DNA of 34,101 nucleotides. Source: Oligoflexia bacterium. GTDB lineage: Bacteria; Bdellovibrionota; Bacteriovoracia; Bacteriovoracales; Bacteriovoracaceae. Positions 27,711 through 33,753 of this stretch are shown here, in pieces. The first letter of the stretch is position 1. Each line of letters opens with the position of its first letter. The DNA is taken from positions 1 to 34,101 of the forward strand of contig JADGAN010000049.1 of the NCBI GenBank assembly GCA_015231955.1, given 5' to 3'. The notes below the pieces were generated by a model. That model ran no database searches and was not told the DNA's origin. It saw nothing but the letters and a program-made list of their open reading frames with translations. The translations under genes were made by a program, and so were the position numbers.

Positions 27711-28397
27711 AAGCTCTTCATTGATTTTCTCCTGAATATTGCTTTAAGTGGTGTTGCTGGCAACATAAGAACAACTGTAAACCATCCCTTCTTTTCTCCT
27801 ACCAAGCAGACTTGGGTAGACGCCAAAGACCTGCAAGTTGGCGATCAATTGCTGACAATAGATAAGAAAATTGTCACGGTTTCAAAGATTGAAGATGAGT
27901 ATGGGGAGTTTCCTGTATACAATCTTCATGTAGATAAGAATAATACCTACTATGTTTCTTTGGATGGGGTGCTTGTTCATAACTGTGGAGGTAGCGCTAG
28001 AACAGATGCGGTTGAAACAGTAGCAAGGCATGCAGATGATATTGTAAAAATTGGAAGGGACAGTGGTTTTTCAAATGTGATATATCCTAGAGGACAGGGT
28101 GCTTCGACACTTCCAGCACCGTCTGGGTATACTAAAGTTAGTCGTTGGATAAATGAATCAGAGTCAAAAATGTGGGTTGAAGGTGGGGGAACTCATATCC
28201 CTACAGATGTTGGAGCTGGCGGAAGAGTATATGTGACTTCACCAGGGGCACCAAAACCTGGAGGAACAGGATCAATTAGAGTTGATTTTTATGTCCCAGA
28301 GGGAATGCTTCAAAAAGCTGGTAATGAACAATGGTTTCAAATTATGCAACCTCAAGCCAACACACCAATATACAATGTAGAAATATTTAAACCATAG
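27711..28397 (+). CDS. Orphan polymorphic-toxin tip: partial Hint domain plus C-terminal toxin domain
   Basis: The open frame runs from a stop at 27708 to 28397 without a good start codon (TTG 27849 is the first reported). It begins in the middle of a Hint (intein-like) domain: VNHPFFSPTKQTWVDAKDLQVGDQLL (27777-27854), then YNLHVDKNNTYYVSLDGVLVHNC, where the HN/C junction (27981-27986) is the typical Hint C-terminus. The N-terminal half of the Hint, with its nucleophile, is absent. The following 137 residues are a toxin domain (VSRWINESESKMW, GRVYVTSPGAPKPGG, RVDFYVPEGML, NTPIYNVEI). It reminds me of TreTu-type ADP-ribosyltransferase tips, which is a weak recollection. A candidate immunity gene follows after 7 bases. 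Confidence 0.65.
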   Translation, partial: KLFIDFLLNIALSGVAGNIRTTVNHPFFSPTKQTWVDAKDLQVGDQLLTIDKKIVTVSKIEDEYGEFPVYNLHVDKNNTYYVSLDGVLVHNCGGSARTDAVETVARHADDIVKIGRDSGFSNVIYPRGQGASTLPAPSGYTKVSRWINESESKMWVEGGGTHIPTDVGAGGRVYVTSPGAPKPGGTGSIRVDFYVPEGMLQKAGNEQWFQIMQPQANTPIYNVEIFKP

Positions 28398-28404
28398 GAT
28401 ATTT

Positions 28405-28692
28405 ATGAAGAAAAGTGTTCGCATAACAAATTTTTATGGATTAGTAATAAAAAGATCAGCAATAGACATGCTACCTATTTCTATAAAAAAAATAGATGAA
28501 GCTATGGAAATGAAGCCTCTTGATATAAATGAACAACTTATTTCTTATGGACCTAGTTTTGGTCAGGAAGCTGCTGATGAATTTATACGCAGGCTGGAGA
28601 GTCTAGGATTAAAGCATATTGATGATTTTTTTGTTTTTGAAGGTGATTATCCTGATTGGATATCTTTTAGTGCTGAACTCGCAAAAGATTAA
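28405..28692 (+). CDS. Candidate immunity protein for the toxin tip
   Basis: The 95-residue acidic, soluble protein is of unknown family. It begins 7 bases after the toxin stop, with AGGAT before the ATG. Its size, lack of signal peptide, acidic C-terminal half (HIDDFFVFEGDYPDWISFSAELAKD) and position directly after a toxin tip fit an immunity protein. This is an inference from context. Its AT content and use of ATA codons resemble the toxin fragment and differ from the upstream chromosome. Confidence 0.6.
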   Translation: MKKSVRITNFYGLVIKRSAIDMLPISIKKIDEAMEMKPLDINEQLISYGPSFGQEAADEFIRRLESLGLKHIDDFFVFEGDYPDWISFSAELAKD

Positions 28693-29110
28693 GGAATTGC
28701 TTGGTTTTGCATTGTTATTTTTGGGATAAAATCAACTGCCAAAAAATACAAAAAATCCACAAAATCCAAAATATCCCTTGCTTTTGATCCTATCGCCACT
28801 TTGTCGCCAAAAAATCCAGAAAATTCAAGGAATCTAAAAAATCCACTCCTGTTTTGGTGTTTAGGAGTCGCGGCCTTTTTCTCTTTGCATAACATTTTTC
28901 GCCTTCAAATCGGCACCAAATATCGGCCTTCACTAACCATCGCTTGATGGAAAAAGGAAATCGTGGCGGCGGCCCTGCCAGTGAAGATCAATTTTTTTTA
29001 TTTAGAAGATCGGCTATGGAATTGTTGATGGTAGTCTGCTTATGTTTTGGGCGGATTTAAGTTGTCTTATCTTACGAAGTGCCGCCCGTCGCAGTTCGTC
29101 GCTAAAAATC
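28693..29110. other. Gene-poor AT-rich stretch with A-tract repeats
   Basis: I see no convincing gene here. Between 28739 and 28841 are two blocks of A-tracts at about 9-10 base spacing with the recurring words AAAAAATCCA and AAAATCC, which would make the DNA intrinsically curved. A GAGTCGCGGCCTTTTT word at 28865 recurs, with one change, to the right of the reverse transcriptase locus. A minus-strand frame of 68 codons covers 28689-28895 but is dominated by the repeat and is probably chance. Confidence 0.4.
28865..28880 (+). repeat. Left copy of GAGTYGCGGCCTTTTT
   Basis: GAGTCGCGGCCTTTTT here matches GAGTTGCGGCCTTTTT at 32191-32206 in all but one base. Both are followed within 15 bases by a CATAA word. 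They lie on opposite sides of the AlpA-RT locus in the same orientation and may mark its ends. Confidence 0.45.
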
Positions 29111-29111
29111 G

Positions 29112-29195
29112 TGCAATTGATTGCAGATTTTTTTCCATAAAAAGTTTTGCAATCAATTGCAAACTTTCCGATTTCTATTTTTGCAATCAATTGCA
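29112..29195. repeat. Three copies of the 14-mer TGCAATTGATTGCA
   Basis: The 14-mer lies at 29112-29125 and, in inverted orientation, at 29148-29161 and 29182-29195. The first two copies can form a perfect 14-base stem with a 22-base loop; spacing is 34-36 bases. The two inverted copies lie within or at the 3' end of alpA. A degenerate fourth copy is at 32157-32170 beyond the RT locus. These may be protein-binding sites or attachment-type core sites. Confidence 0.65.
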
Positions 29196-29389
29196 ACATT
29201 TCTTCTGCTCAACAACAACTCATCAACTTCATTTTCGATCCAGCCAAATCGTCTATGGTCAGGAGTTAAGCTAATTCGCTCTGGAAAATCGCTATCTCTC
29301 ATTAATTTGAGAACTGTGTTCATGCTCAAAGAAGTTTTCTTTGCAGTCTCTTTGAGTTTGATTATTCTTATTTGTTTATCTTGATTCAT
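29153..29389 (-). CDS. AlpA-type DNA-binding regulator
   Basis: The 78-residue protein looks like the AlpA/CP4-57 regulator family: IIKLKETAKKTSLSMNTVLKLMRDSDFPERISLTPDHRRFGWIENEVDELL, i.e. a winged helix with the P-x-R/I-x-L turn and a final W-x-E-x-E-V helix. Such proteins control excision genes in mobile elements. The start chosen is ATG 29387-29389, with AAGGG just upstream, rather than the ATG 11 codons earlier. It is divergent from the reverse transcriptase gene. Its 3' end is made of the TGCAATTGATTGCA repeats (NVAIDCKNRNRKVCN), so the tail may be acquired. Confidence 0.75.
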   Translation of the reverse strand: MNQDKQIRIIKLKETAKKTSLSMNTVLKLMRDSDFPERISLTPDHRRFGWIENEVDELLLSRRNVAIDCKNRNRKVCN

Positions 29390-29407
29390 GTTGATCCCTT
29401 GATAAGA

Positions 29408-29446
29408 GCTATGATAAATCATAGCATATTTTGCGAGTGAAGATAA
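29408..29446 (-). promoter_or_regulatory. alpA promoter with palindromic operator
   Basis: GCTATGAT-AA-ATCATAGC (29408-29425) is an inverted repeat with 8-base arms. On the minus strand its TATGAT can serve as -10, with TTATCT 17 bases upstream (29441-29446) as a poor -35. The palindrome over the -10, just upstream of the alpA ribosome binding site, suggests autorepression and possibly control of the divergent RT gene. Confidence 0.45.
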
Positions 29447-29463
29447 GATTAAAATTTCAAAAA

Positions 29464-29628
29464 ATGCGAATGAAATTGAACGCTAAAAATAAAAAACATA
29501 TTCACAGAAATCATCATCAATTAATTGCTCCGAAGGCCGCACCTCTTGAAGTTGAATGCCAATATCGCAATGATCTTCAACGAACAATTATCTTTATTGA
29601 TAAGGGGAGACAATCCTCAAGAGCATGA
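29464..29628 (+). CDS. Probable N-terminal part of the reverse transcriptase (other frame)
   Basis: This frame (ATG at 29464; open from a TTG at 29431) encodes a basic segment ending in EVECQYRNDLQRTIIFIDKGRQSSRA. The part QRTIIFIDKG resembles the first finger strands of reverse transcriptases. The RT frame downstream has no good start codon and is shifted by one base. Skipping one base at GGGG (29604-29607) gives TIIFIDKGDNPQEHEERKRL, which joins smoothly. I therefore read it as the 5' part of the same gene, broken by a one-base shift, sequencing error or programmed frameshift. Confidence 0.45.
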   Translation: MRMKLNAKNKKHIHRNHHQLIAPKAAPLEVECQYRNDLQRTIIFIDKGRQSSRA

Positions 29629-30433
29629 GGAACGGAAAAGATTGCATCAATACTTGGCCGAGCGTATTGGGAAGTATATCCATCCAAATATTTATGGAAG
29701 TCTTGCTGGTCGGAGTGCTACCGATTGCATCCTTAACGTTATCATCGGAAAAGTCATCAACAAGAAAACCATTTTGAAATTGGATGTAGCGAAGGCATTT
29801 CTCAATGTTGATGTCTTTCGCCTGGCCAGTTTATTGAAGCGATTTTTTGCAAAGGCCGCGATTCCCGAAGAAGAACAGAATGCTCTTATCAATCAAATCT
29901 TTCGCCATTTTGAAGTCAAGAATGGTAAGGGAGTTAGGTTTAGAGGGTTAGCTCAAGGAGATATTCTCTCAAGTCTTTTGTTTTCGATCTTCATGACTCC
30001 TGTCTTTAATCGCTTTGGAAGGCGATATAAGGTCTTTGGGTATGTGGATGACAACCACATCATCCTTGATAAGAAGGAGGATGCCATTGCGGCAGAGGAG
30101 CATTTCATTGAATGTCTTTGCCGCAATGGTTACTATCGAGAGGATGAGGTTGGCAACATTTTAGGAAATCGCCAACTTTTCTTAAATGATGATAAAAGAG
30201 GACTGTCGGCACCCGATGAGGACACTTCTGTTCTCGGATTAATCATCACCAAAGATTTTCAATTACTACCAAGGCCTGACAGATCAATCAGCACCTTCCT
30301 TGATCGTGCGGATAAGATTTCAAAAAAATTGTTCAAAATGAAAATGAATGATCCAAGTGTTGGTTACTACAAGTTGCTGTCAAATCTAGAAGCAATTTCT
30401 TATAGGAGAGGAGTCGCGGCCTCTAATGGATAA
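29525..30433 (+). CDS. Reverse transcriptase, unassigned bacterial lineage (YVDD)
   Basis: The 302-residue frame carries a complete RT core: motif 2-like IYGSLAGRSATDCILNVI; motif A KLDVAKAFLNVDVF (first catalytic Asp); motif B RGLAQGDILSSLLFSIFMTPV; motif C FGYVDDNHIIL (two catalytic Asp); motif D/E LFLNDDKRGLSAPDEDTSVLGLII. Motif B has GDILSS in place of the usual G/S-x-L-SP. There is no maturase or HNH endonuclease domain as in group II introns, no retron NAxxH/VTG pair that I can see, and the SQ form of motif B seen in DGRs is absent. The start is unsettled: TTG 29525 follows a stop, and the N-terminus probably lies in the frame starting at 29464. The last 8 bases overlap the next gene (ATGGATAA). 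Confidence 0.85.
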   Translation: MLRRPHLLKLNANIAMIFNEQLSLLIRGDNPQEHEERKRLHQYLAERIGKYIHPNIYGSLAGRSATDCILNVIIGKVINKKTILKLDVAKAFLNVDVFRLASLLKRFFAKAAIPEEEQNALINQIFRHFEVKNGKGVRFRGLAQGDILSSLLFSIFMTPVFNRFGRRYKVFGYVDDNHIILDKKEDAIAAEEHFIECLCRNGYYREDEVGNILGNRQLFLNDDKRGLSAPDEDTSVLGLIITKDFQLLPRPDRSISTFLDRADKISKKLFKMKMNDPSVGYYKLLSNLEAISYRRGVAASNG

Positions 30434-30617
30434 CACAATGAATACATCTACACATTTTGATGTTTGGGCCGCGACTAAAAAAGAGATCGCAAGAAGTGGA
30501 TTTGAGCATGAGTACGATGATTTCTTGAGGTTACTACTGTTTTCTCAAAACCATAGAGACGATTCTCTGTTCAATCCAGAAGGTGCAGGAAAACTCTTCA
30601 CTCACACATTTTCGTAA
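30426..30617 (+). CDS. RT-associated unknown protein, N-terminal fragment
   Basis: This 63-codon frame starts at an ATG overlapping the RT stop (ATGGATAA), with GGAGAGGAG 13 bases upstream, a typical coupled arrangement. The product (THFDVWAATKKEIARSGFEHEYDDFLRLLLFSQNH) is helical and unfamiliar. It stops at TAA 30615-30617, but the next frame, open since 30557, continues without a good start. A -1 shift at TTTT (30609-30612) gives GKLFTHTFFVNEDRSPLGRL and a protein of about 400 residues. I take both frames as one gene. Confidence 0.5.
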   Translation: MDNTMNTSTHFDVWAATKKEIARSGFEHEYDDFLRLLLFSQNHRDDSLFNPEGAGKLFTHTFS

Positions 30618-30658
30618 ACGAAGATAGATCACCTCTAGGCCGCCTACACACCCTCCAT

Positions 30659-31630
30659 TTGGCCTACAGATGGTTAAGCACCTTGGATCGAGTATGGAAA
30701 GAAGGAAAGGAAAAAACGATTTGGGATTTGCAAGGGCAAGTTCTTCAAGGCAAGTATAAGCGGCCCTCGGATTTAATTGTTCAAACCTATATGGATGAAA
30801 CCGCTTCCAAGGCCCTAGACCTCTACCATTGGTCAAACTCAAGCACAATTGCTTTGGAGAAGGCCATCAAGAACTATGCTTATGCCATTCATAGGAATCG
30901 AAGAGAGGATGTTATCCTTGGTCGCTTTGACTACCTCAAAAAAGAGTTGGCCGCAAGATTCATTCACTTTGCACCTTTCCCCACAATTAGCAGAGAATTT
31001 AGAAATCCCCATTATATGATCGCTACCGATGGAAAATATTTTAAAGGCAGCAAGAAGCTCAAAATTTACGATGGTGAACTTTCATTTGATCTTGGATTTT
31101 CCGCTCAAAGAGAGATGAAATTTGAATTTGGTGATGAGTTGATGAATGCAACCACACTTTACTTCAACGAATTGAAGGCCATCAATAATTTTTATTTTCC
31201 CTTAACCACGATTAATCTTTCAGAAGCATACCTCACTAGAGGGCAAATTCAGGTTGTTTTGAGAGGCAATGCCCTAGAGAAATACTTTTCTTATGGAGTA
31301 ATTCCCCACTCACCAATCAAATTTAGCGATGAGATTTGCTGGATTGTCGGCCATGTAAAAAAAACAACATTGGAAGTTTTGGAGGTGATAAGGGCCTTTG
31401 TGGAAGAGGTGAATGCAAAAACATTGACCAAAAGCAAAAAAGGCCGCGACTCTCTCCCTAAAAAATTCATGCTCCTAATGAAAAGAAAATGCGGCCTAGA
31501 TGTAAGAGTAAACTCCACCATAAGGGAGAGGATCGGCGGCCGCCTAGAGAATATTGAACGAGAAGAACAATACAGGATTAGAAGGGGAACGCTGACGCAC
31601 TCAAAAAGTTCCTCGGCCGACGGTTATTGA
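30659..31630 (+). CDS. RT-associated unknown protein, main part
   Basis: The frame is listed from a TTG at 30659 but is open from 30557 and has no ribosome binding site of its own, so it is probably the body of the gene that starts at 30426. The 323 residues listed are soluble, basic and mixed alpha/beta: an N-terminal helical region (YRWLSTLDRVWKEGKEKTIW), a middle part with strand-like segments (NPHYMIATDGKYFKGSKKLKIYDG), and a Lys/Arg-rich C-terminus (KKFMLLMKRKCG). I recognise no domain. Its tight link to the RT suggests a partner (nucleic-acid binding or effector), which is inference. The structured non-coding region starts after it. Confidence 0.5.
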   Translation: MAYRWLSTLDRVWKEGKEKTIWDLQGQVLQGKYKRPSDLIVQTYMDETASKALDLYHWSNSSTIALEKAIKNYAYAIHRNRREDVILGRFDYLKKELAARFIHFAPFPTISREFRNPHYMIATDGKYFKGSKKLKIYDGELSFDLGFSAQREMKFEFGDELMNATTLYFNELKAINNFYFPLTTINLSEAYLTRGQIQVVLRGNALEKYFSYGVIPHSPIKFSDEICWIVGHVKKTTLEVLEVIRAFVEEVNAKTLTKSKKGRDSLPKKFMLLMKRKCGLDVRVNSTIRERIGGRLENIEREEQYRIRRGTLTHSKSSSADGY

Positions 31631-32087
31631 AAATAAAGGCCGTTCAATTAAGTCGGCCGCGCTCTTTAACAATTGAATACTAGTGATTGCAATTGCCTTG
31701 ATATTTAGTTTGATTAGGTTTTCACCAAAAGAACTTATCAGTGCATAGTTTACATAACAATTTCATCTATGAAATTAACTTTGTTCTGGCCACAAATCTA
31801 ATATCGCTCTTATGCAAATATAGGAATGATGGAGGTTAGGTATGGCCAAGAGGCAAAGTTAATACTTAAAGAATTGCTAGTTTGAGAAGAATGAAACGTC
31901 TTTTGTCCTTTGGTGATTTCATCACCGCCATGTTTTGTTCGTTCTTAGAGGGATGATTATCGTTGGGCCATTACATGGCCAGGATCATTTTCCCCTTTAC
32001 GCTATTGGGATTATTTCCTGTGGGTGTTATTGCCGACCTCAAGGGTCGGGCAGTTCTAGAGCACAAATGTAGTTAGAGTTTTCATTC
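31631..32087 (+). ncRNA. Candidate structured RNA downstream of the RT operon
   Basis: This stretch has no coding frame I trust but several local hairpins: GGTGAT-TTC-ATCACC (31912-31926); GGCCA-TTACA-TGGCC (31966-31980) enclosed by ATGAT/ATCAT (31953-31957, 31984-31988); and CCGACC-TCAAG-GGTCGG (32033-32049). An intrinsic terminator follows at 32088-32128. The concentration of stems before a terminator, on the RT strand, suggests an RNA, perhaps the RT template or primer. A possible promoter is TTAACT and TAATAT 18 bases apart (about 31774-31803). Without comparison to homologues, this remains a candidate, and a simple 3' UTR is the alternative. Confidence 0.4.
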
Positions 32088-32128
32088 GGGAAATCGACTT
32101 TTGAAATTGGGTTGGTTTCCCTTTTTTT
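32088..32128 (+). terminator. Strong intrinsic terminator
   Basis: GGGAAATCGAC (32088-32098) pairs over 11 positions (two G-T wobbles) with GTTGGTTTCCC (32111-32121), followed directly by seven T (32122-32128). It ends transcripts coming from the RT operon or the candidate RNA. Confidence 0.75.
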
Positions 32129-32156
32129 ATTAGGATTTATTTATCAAGAAAAGTTC

Positions 32157-32170
32157 TGCAATTGATTGTA
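32157..32170 (+). repeat. Right-hand degenerate copy of TGCAATTGATTGCA
   Basis: TGCAATTGATTGTA matches the 14-mer at 29112 in 13 of 14 positions and is followed, like that copy, by a short spacer and a run of T. Being in the same orientation on the far side of the RT locus, it could be one end of a 3.05-kb unit. Confidence 0.45.
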
Positions 32171-32208
32171 CATATTTTTTTTGGGGGAGAGAGTTGCGGC
32201 CTTTTTTG

Positions 32209-32298
32209 CGTTTCATAATCAGTTGTCATGTTAACGTTTCATAAAGGTCAGCGGTGAACGTTGCATAAACCTCATGCCGCCATTTGTGTAACGTTTCC
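32209..32298. repeat. Direct repeats of CGTTTCATAA
   Basis: CGTTTCATAA occurs at 32209 and 32235, CGTTGCATAA at 32259, and a partial CGTTTCC at 32292. The spacing of 24-33 bases (two to three helical turns) and the nearby recombinase relic suggest recombinase-binding subsites. No gene is visible at 32129-32271. Confidence 0.5.
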
Positions 32299-32361
32299 TC
32301 TCAATTCTCTGTGGATGGTTGCGGCCGAACATCCGTACGGCGAAAAAATCTTTCGCTCGAG
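32272..32361 (-). pseudogene. Relic of a serine recombinase C-terminal HTH
   Basis: The minus-strand frame reads LERKIFSPYGCSAATIHRELRGNVTQMAA and stops at 32272-32274. It aligns without gaps to SYRKIAELAGCSAATVHRELKES in the intact recombinase at 33099-33728, with GCSAAT-HREL identical. No recombinase catalytic domain lies upstream, so this is a fragment left by duplication, recombination or decay. Confidence 0.6.
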
Positions 32362-32385
32362 AGTTGATGTCTAAACAATTCTTTA

Positions 32386-32807
32386 TTATTTTTTGAATCG
32401 GGAAATAAACTGTGCTGGCGATTCTATTTTCACACCTTGGACAGAAATAAGCGGCAGTAGATGTTTTTTATCGCCAGTAACGAGAATATCGCATCCAGCA
32501 TTGATAGCGACCTCTAAAACCAAATTATCTTTAACATGAGATATAATTTCCATGTCTCCCACTGGAACAAAGAGTGATGCTACATTTTTGAGGTCATCTA
32601 AGACAGTAGAGACTTCACTTGGAGATAATCCCAATTTTGAAACAAGTTTCCCTGACACTTCTGATATTATGTTAGTTCCTAATACTAGATGGTATTGACG
32701 AGAGAGTGCCATCTCTAATAATCGTAGAGGCAAACCACCAAATACGATTCCAGAGATTATAACATTTGAATCAAGGCAGACTGTGAAAGGATTTTTGATT
32801 TATTCAT
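32386..32807 (-). CDS. PIN-domain toxin (COG1569-like), frame broken near its 5' end
   Basis: The 3' frame encodes a PIN domain: LGTNIISEVSGKLVSKLGL, VKDNLVLEVAINAGCDILVTGDKKHLLPL. Such toxins are Mg-dependent RNases. The frame lacks a usable start: its first ATG/GTG/TTG would delete the first catalytic Asp. However, an ATG (32805-32807) overlaps the antitoxin stop in ATGAATAA; adding one A in the run at 32792-32796 gives a protein starting MNKSKNPFTVCLDSNVIISG, with the expected D-x-N. So the gene is either a recent pseudogene, needs slippage, or contains a sequencing error. Confidence 0.65.
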
Positions 32808-33012
32808 CGAAATCCTTCATGGTGAGGCCCTTGTTCTTTGCCTTGCTAGATGCTTTCTTGTGAAGGGAGTGCAATCTTTTTTGGGCCATATACTGTCGAA
32901 AAGTTTCTCTTAAAAGTTCAGATATAGTTCTCTGTTCTTCTTTTGCAACTTTTTCAATCTCTTTCCCCATCTCGGAGGGAAGAGATATAGTAATCGTTTT
33001 TGCGGATGGCAT
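32800..33012 (-). CDS. Ribbon-helix-helix antitoxin (CopG-type)
   Basis: The 70-residue protein has the RHH pattern KTITISLPSEMGKEIEKVAKEEQRTISELLRETFRQYM: one strand, then two helices. The Lys-rich C-terminus (HKKASSKAKNKGLTMKDFDE) would wrap and inhibit the toxin. It starts after AAGGAG and its stop overlaps the start of the PIN toxin gene, the classical antitoxin-toxin order with coupling. It probably represses its own promoter upstream (33013-33098). Confidence 0.75.
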   Translation of the reverse strand: MPSAKTITISLPSEMGKEIEKVAKEEQRTISELLRETFRQYMAQKRLHSLHKKASSKAKNKGLTMKDFDE

Positions 33013-33098
33013 GAAAACTCCTTGGAAGTAGGGTAAGAAATAATCTTAATTTATCTTATCCTACAAATTCACTCCGTTCAAGGGTTTTTATGCAAAAA

Positions 33099-33728
33099 TT
33101 ACGCAGCGTCCTTGCTACTATCCTTCCCGTTAAAATAAGATTCTTTTAGCTCCCTATGTACAGTCGCGGCCGAACATCCGGCCAACTCCGCTATCTTTCT
33201 ATACGAGAGGCCCTGAGCGGCCAAATTTTGGATTAGAAGAGATTGCCTTGATCTAGGCCGTCCTAACTCTGCTCCCTTTGCCTTAGCGTTTATAAGGCCG
33301 TTTTTAACCCGTTCTGCAATGAGATCACGCTCAAGGGTAGCAATGGCCGCGATGATAACAAATACCGCTTTGCCGATGGCAGAATTGGTTTCGATCTTTG
33401 CACTCAAACTTATAAAGGCCACACCACTTGCTTGAAACTCGGTCAGCGCGGCCAAGAGATGTTGAGTGCTTCGGGCGAAGCGAGAGAAGCTATAAACGAT
33501 CACGGCCTCAACTGTGTTGCCCCTCACATCTTCCATTAGCTTATCCAGTTCAGGCCGCAATCCCTTAGTTCCCGATATGCCAGCGTCCTCGTAGCAACGA
33601 TAATTTAAGATGCCGTTATCATCACAATATTTGATTAAGGCCCGTCGTTGGGATTCCAGACCACTGTCTTGTTTATCGGTGCTTGTCCGACAGTAGAGTG
33701 CTATGTGCTTATCTGGTTTGTTGCTCAT
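33099..33728 (-). CDS. Serine recombinase (resolvase/invertase family)
   Basis: The 209-residue protein has the small-resolvase layout: catalytic Ser16 in ALYCRTSTDKQDSGLESQ, the arginine-bearing YSFSRFARS region, the long helix ERDLIAERVKNGL, the linker KGAELGRPRS, and a C-terminal helix-turn-helix GLSYRKIAELAGCSAATVHREL. It catalyses site-specific resolution or inversion. The start is the ATG with GAGGGGG 5-6 bases upstream (an earlier ATG at 33782 lacks one). It appears intact. A relic of the same C-terminus lies 0.8 kb away at 32272-32361, and it is next to a broken tyrosine integrase. Confidence 0.9.
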   Translation of the reverse strand: MSNKPDKHIALYCRTSTDKQDSGLESQRRALIKYCDDNGILNYRCYEDAGISGTKGLRPELDKLMEDVRGNTVEAVIVYSFSRFARSTQHLLAALTEFQASGVAFISLSAKIETNSAIGKAVFVIIAAIATLERDLIAERVKNGLINAKAKGAELGRPRSRQSLLIQNLAAQGLSYRKIAELAGCSAATVHRELKESYFNGKDSSKDAA

Positions 33729-33753
33729 ATATCCCCCTCTTGAAATAACTAAA

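Noticed and set aside
28689-28895. 68-codon minus-strand frame
   Set aside because: Its sequence is mostly the repeated GGATTTTTT word read as Phe/Leu/Asp, with no ribosome binding site or recognisable domain.
29112-29195. Three short repeats resembling a mini CRISPR
   Set aside because: The unit is only 14 bases, palindromic, in mixed orientation, spacers are 20-22 bases and partly coding, and no cas gene is present.
29525-30433. Retron or diversity-generating retroelement
   Set aside because: I saw no NAxxH or VTG, no msr/msd-like inverted-repeat RNA upstream, no SQ motif B, and no template/variable near-repeat of about 100 bases by eye. A systematic search could still find one.
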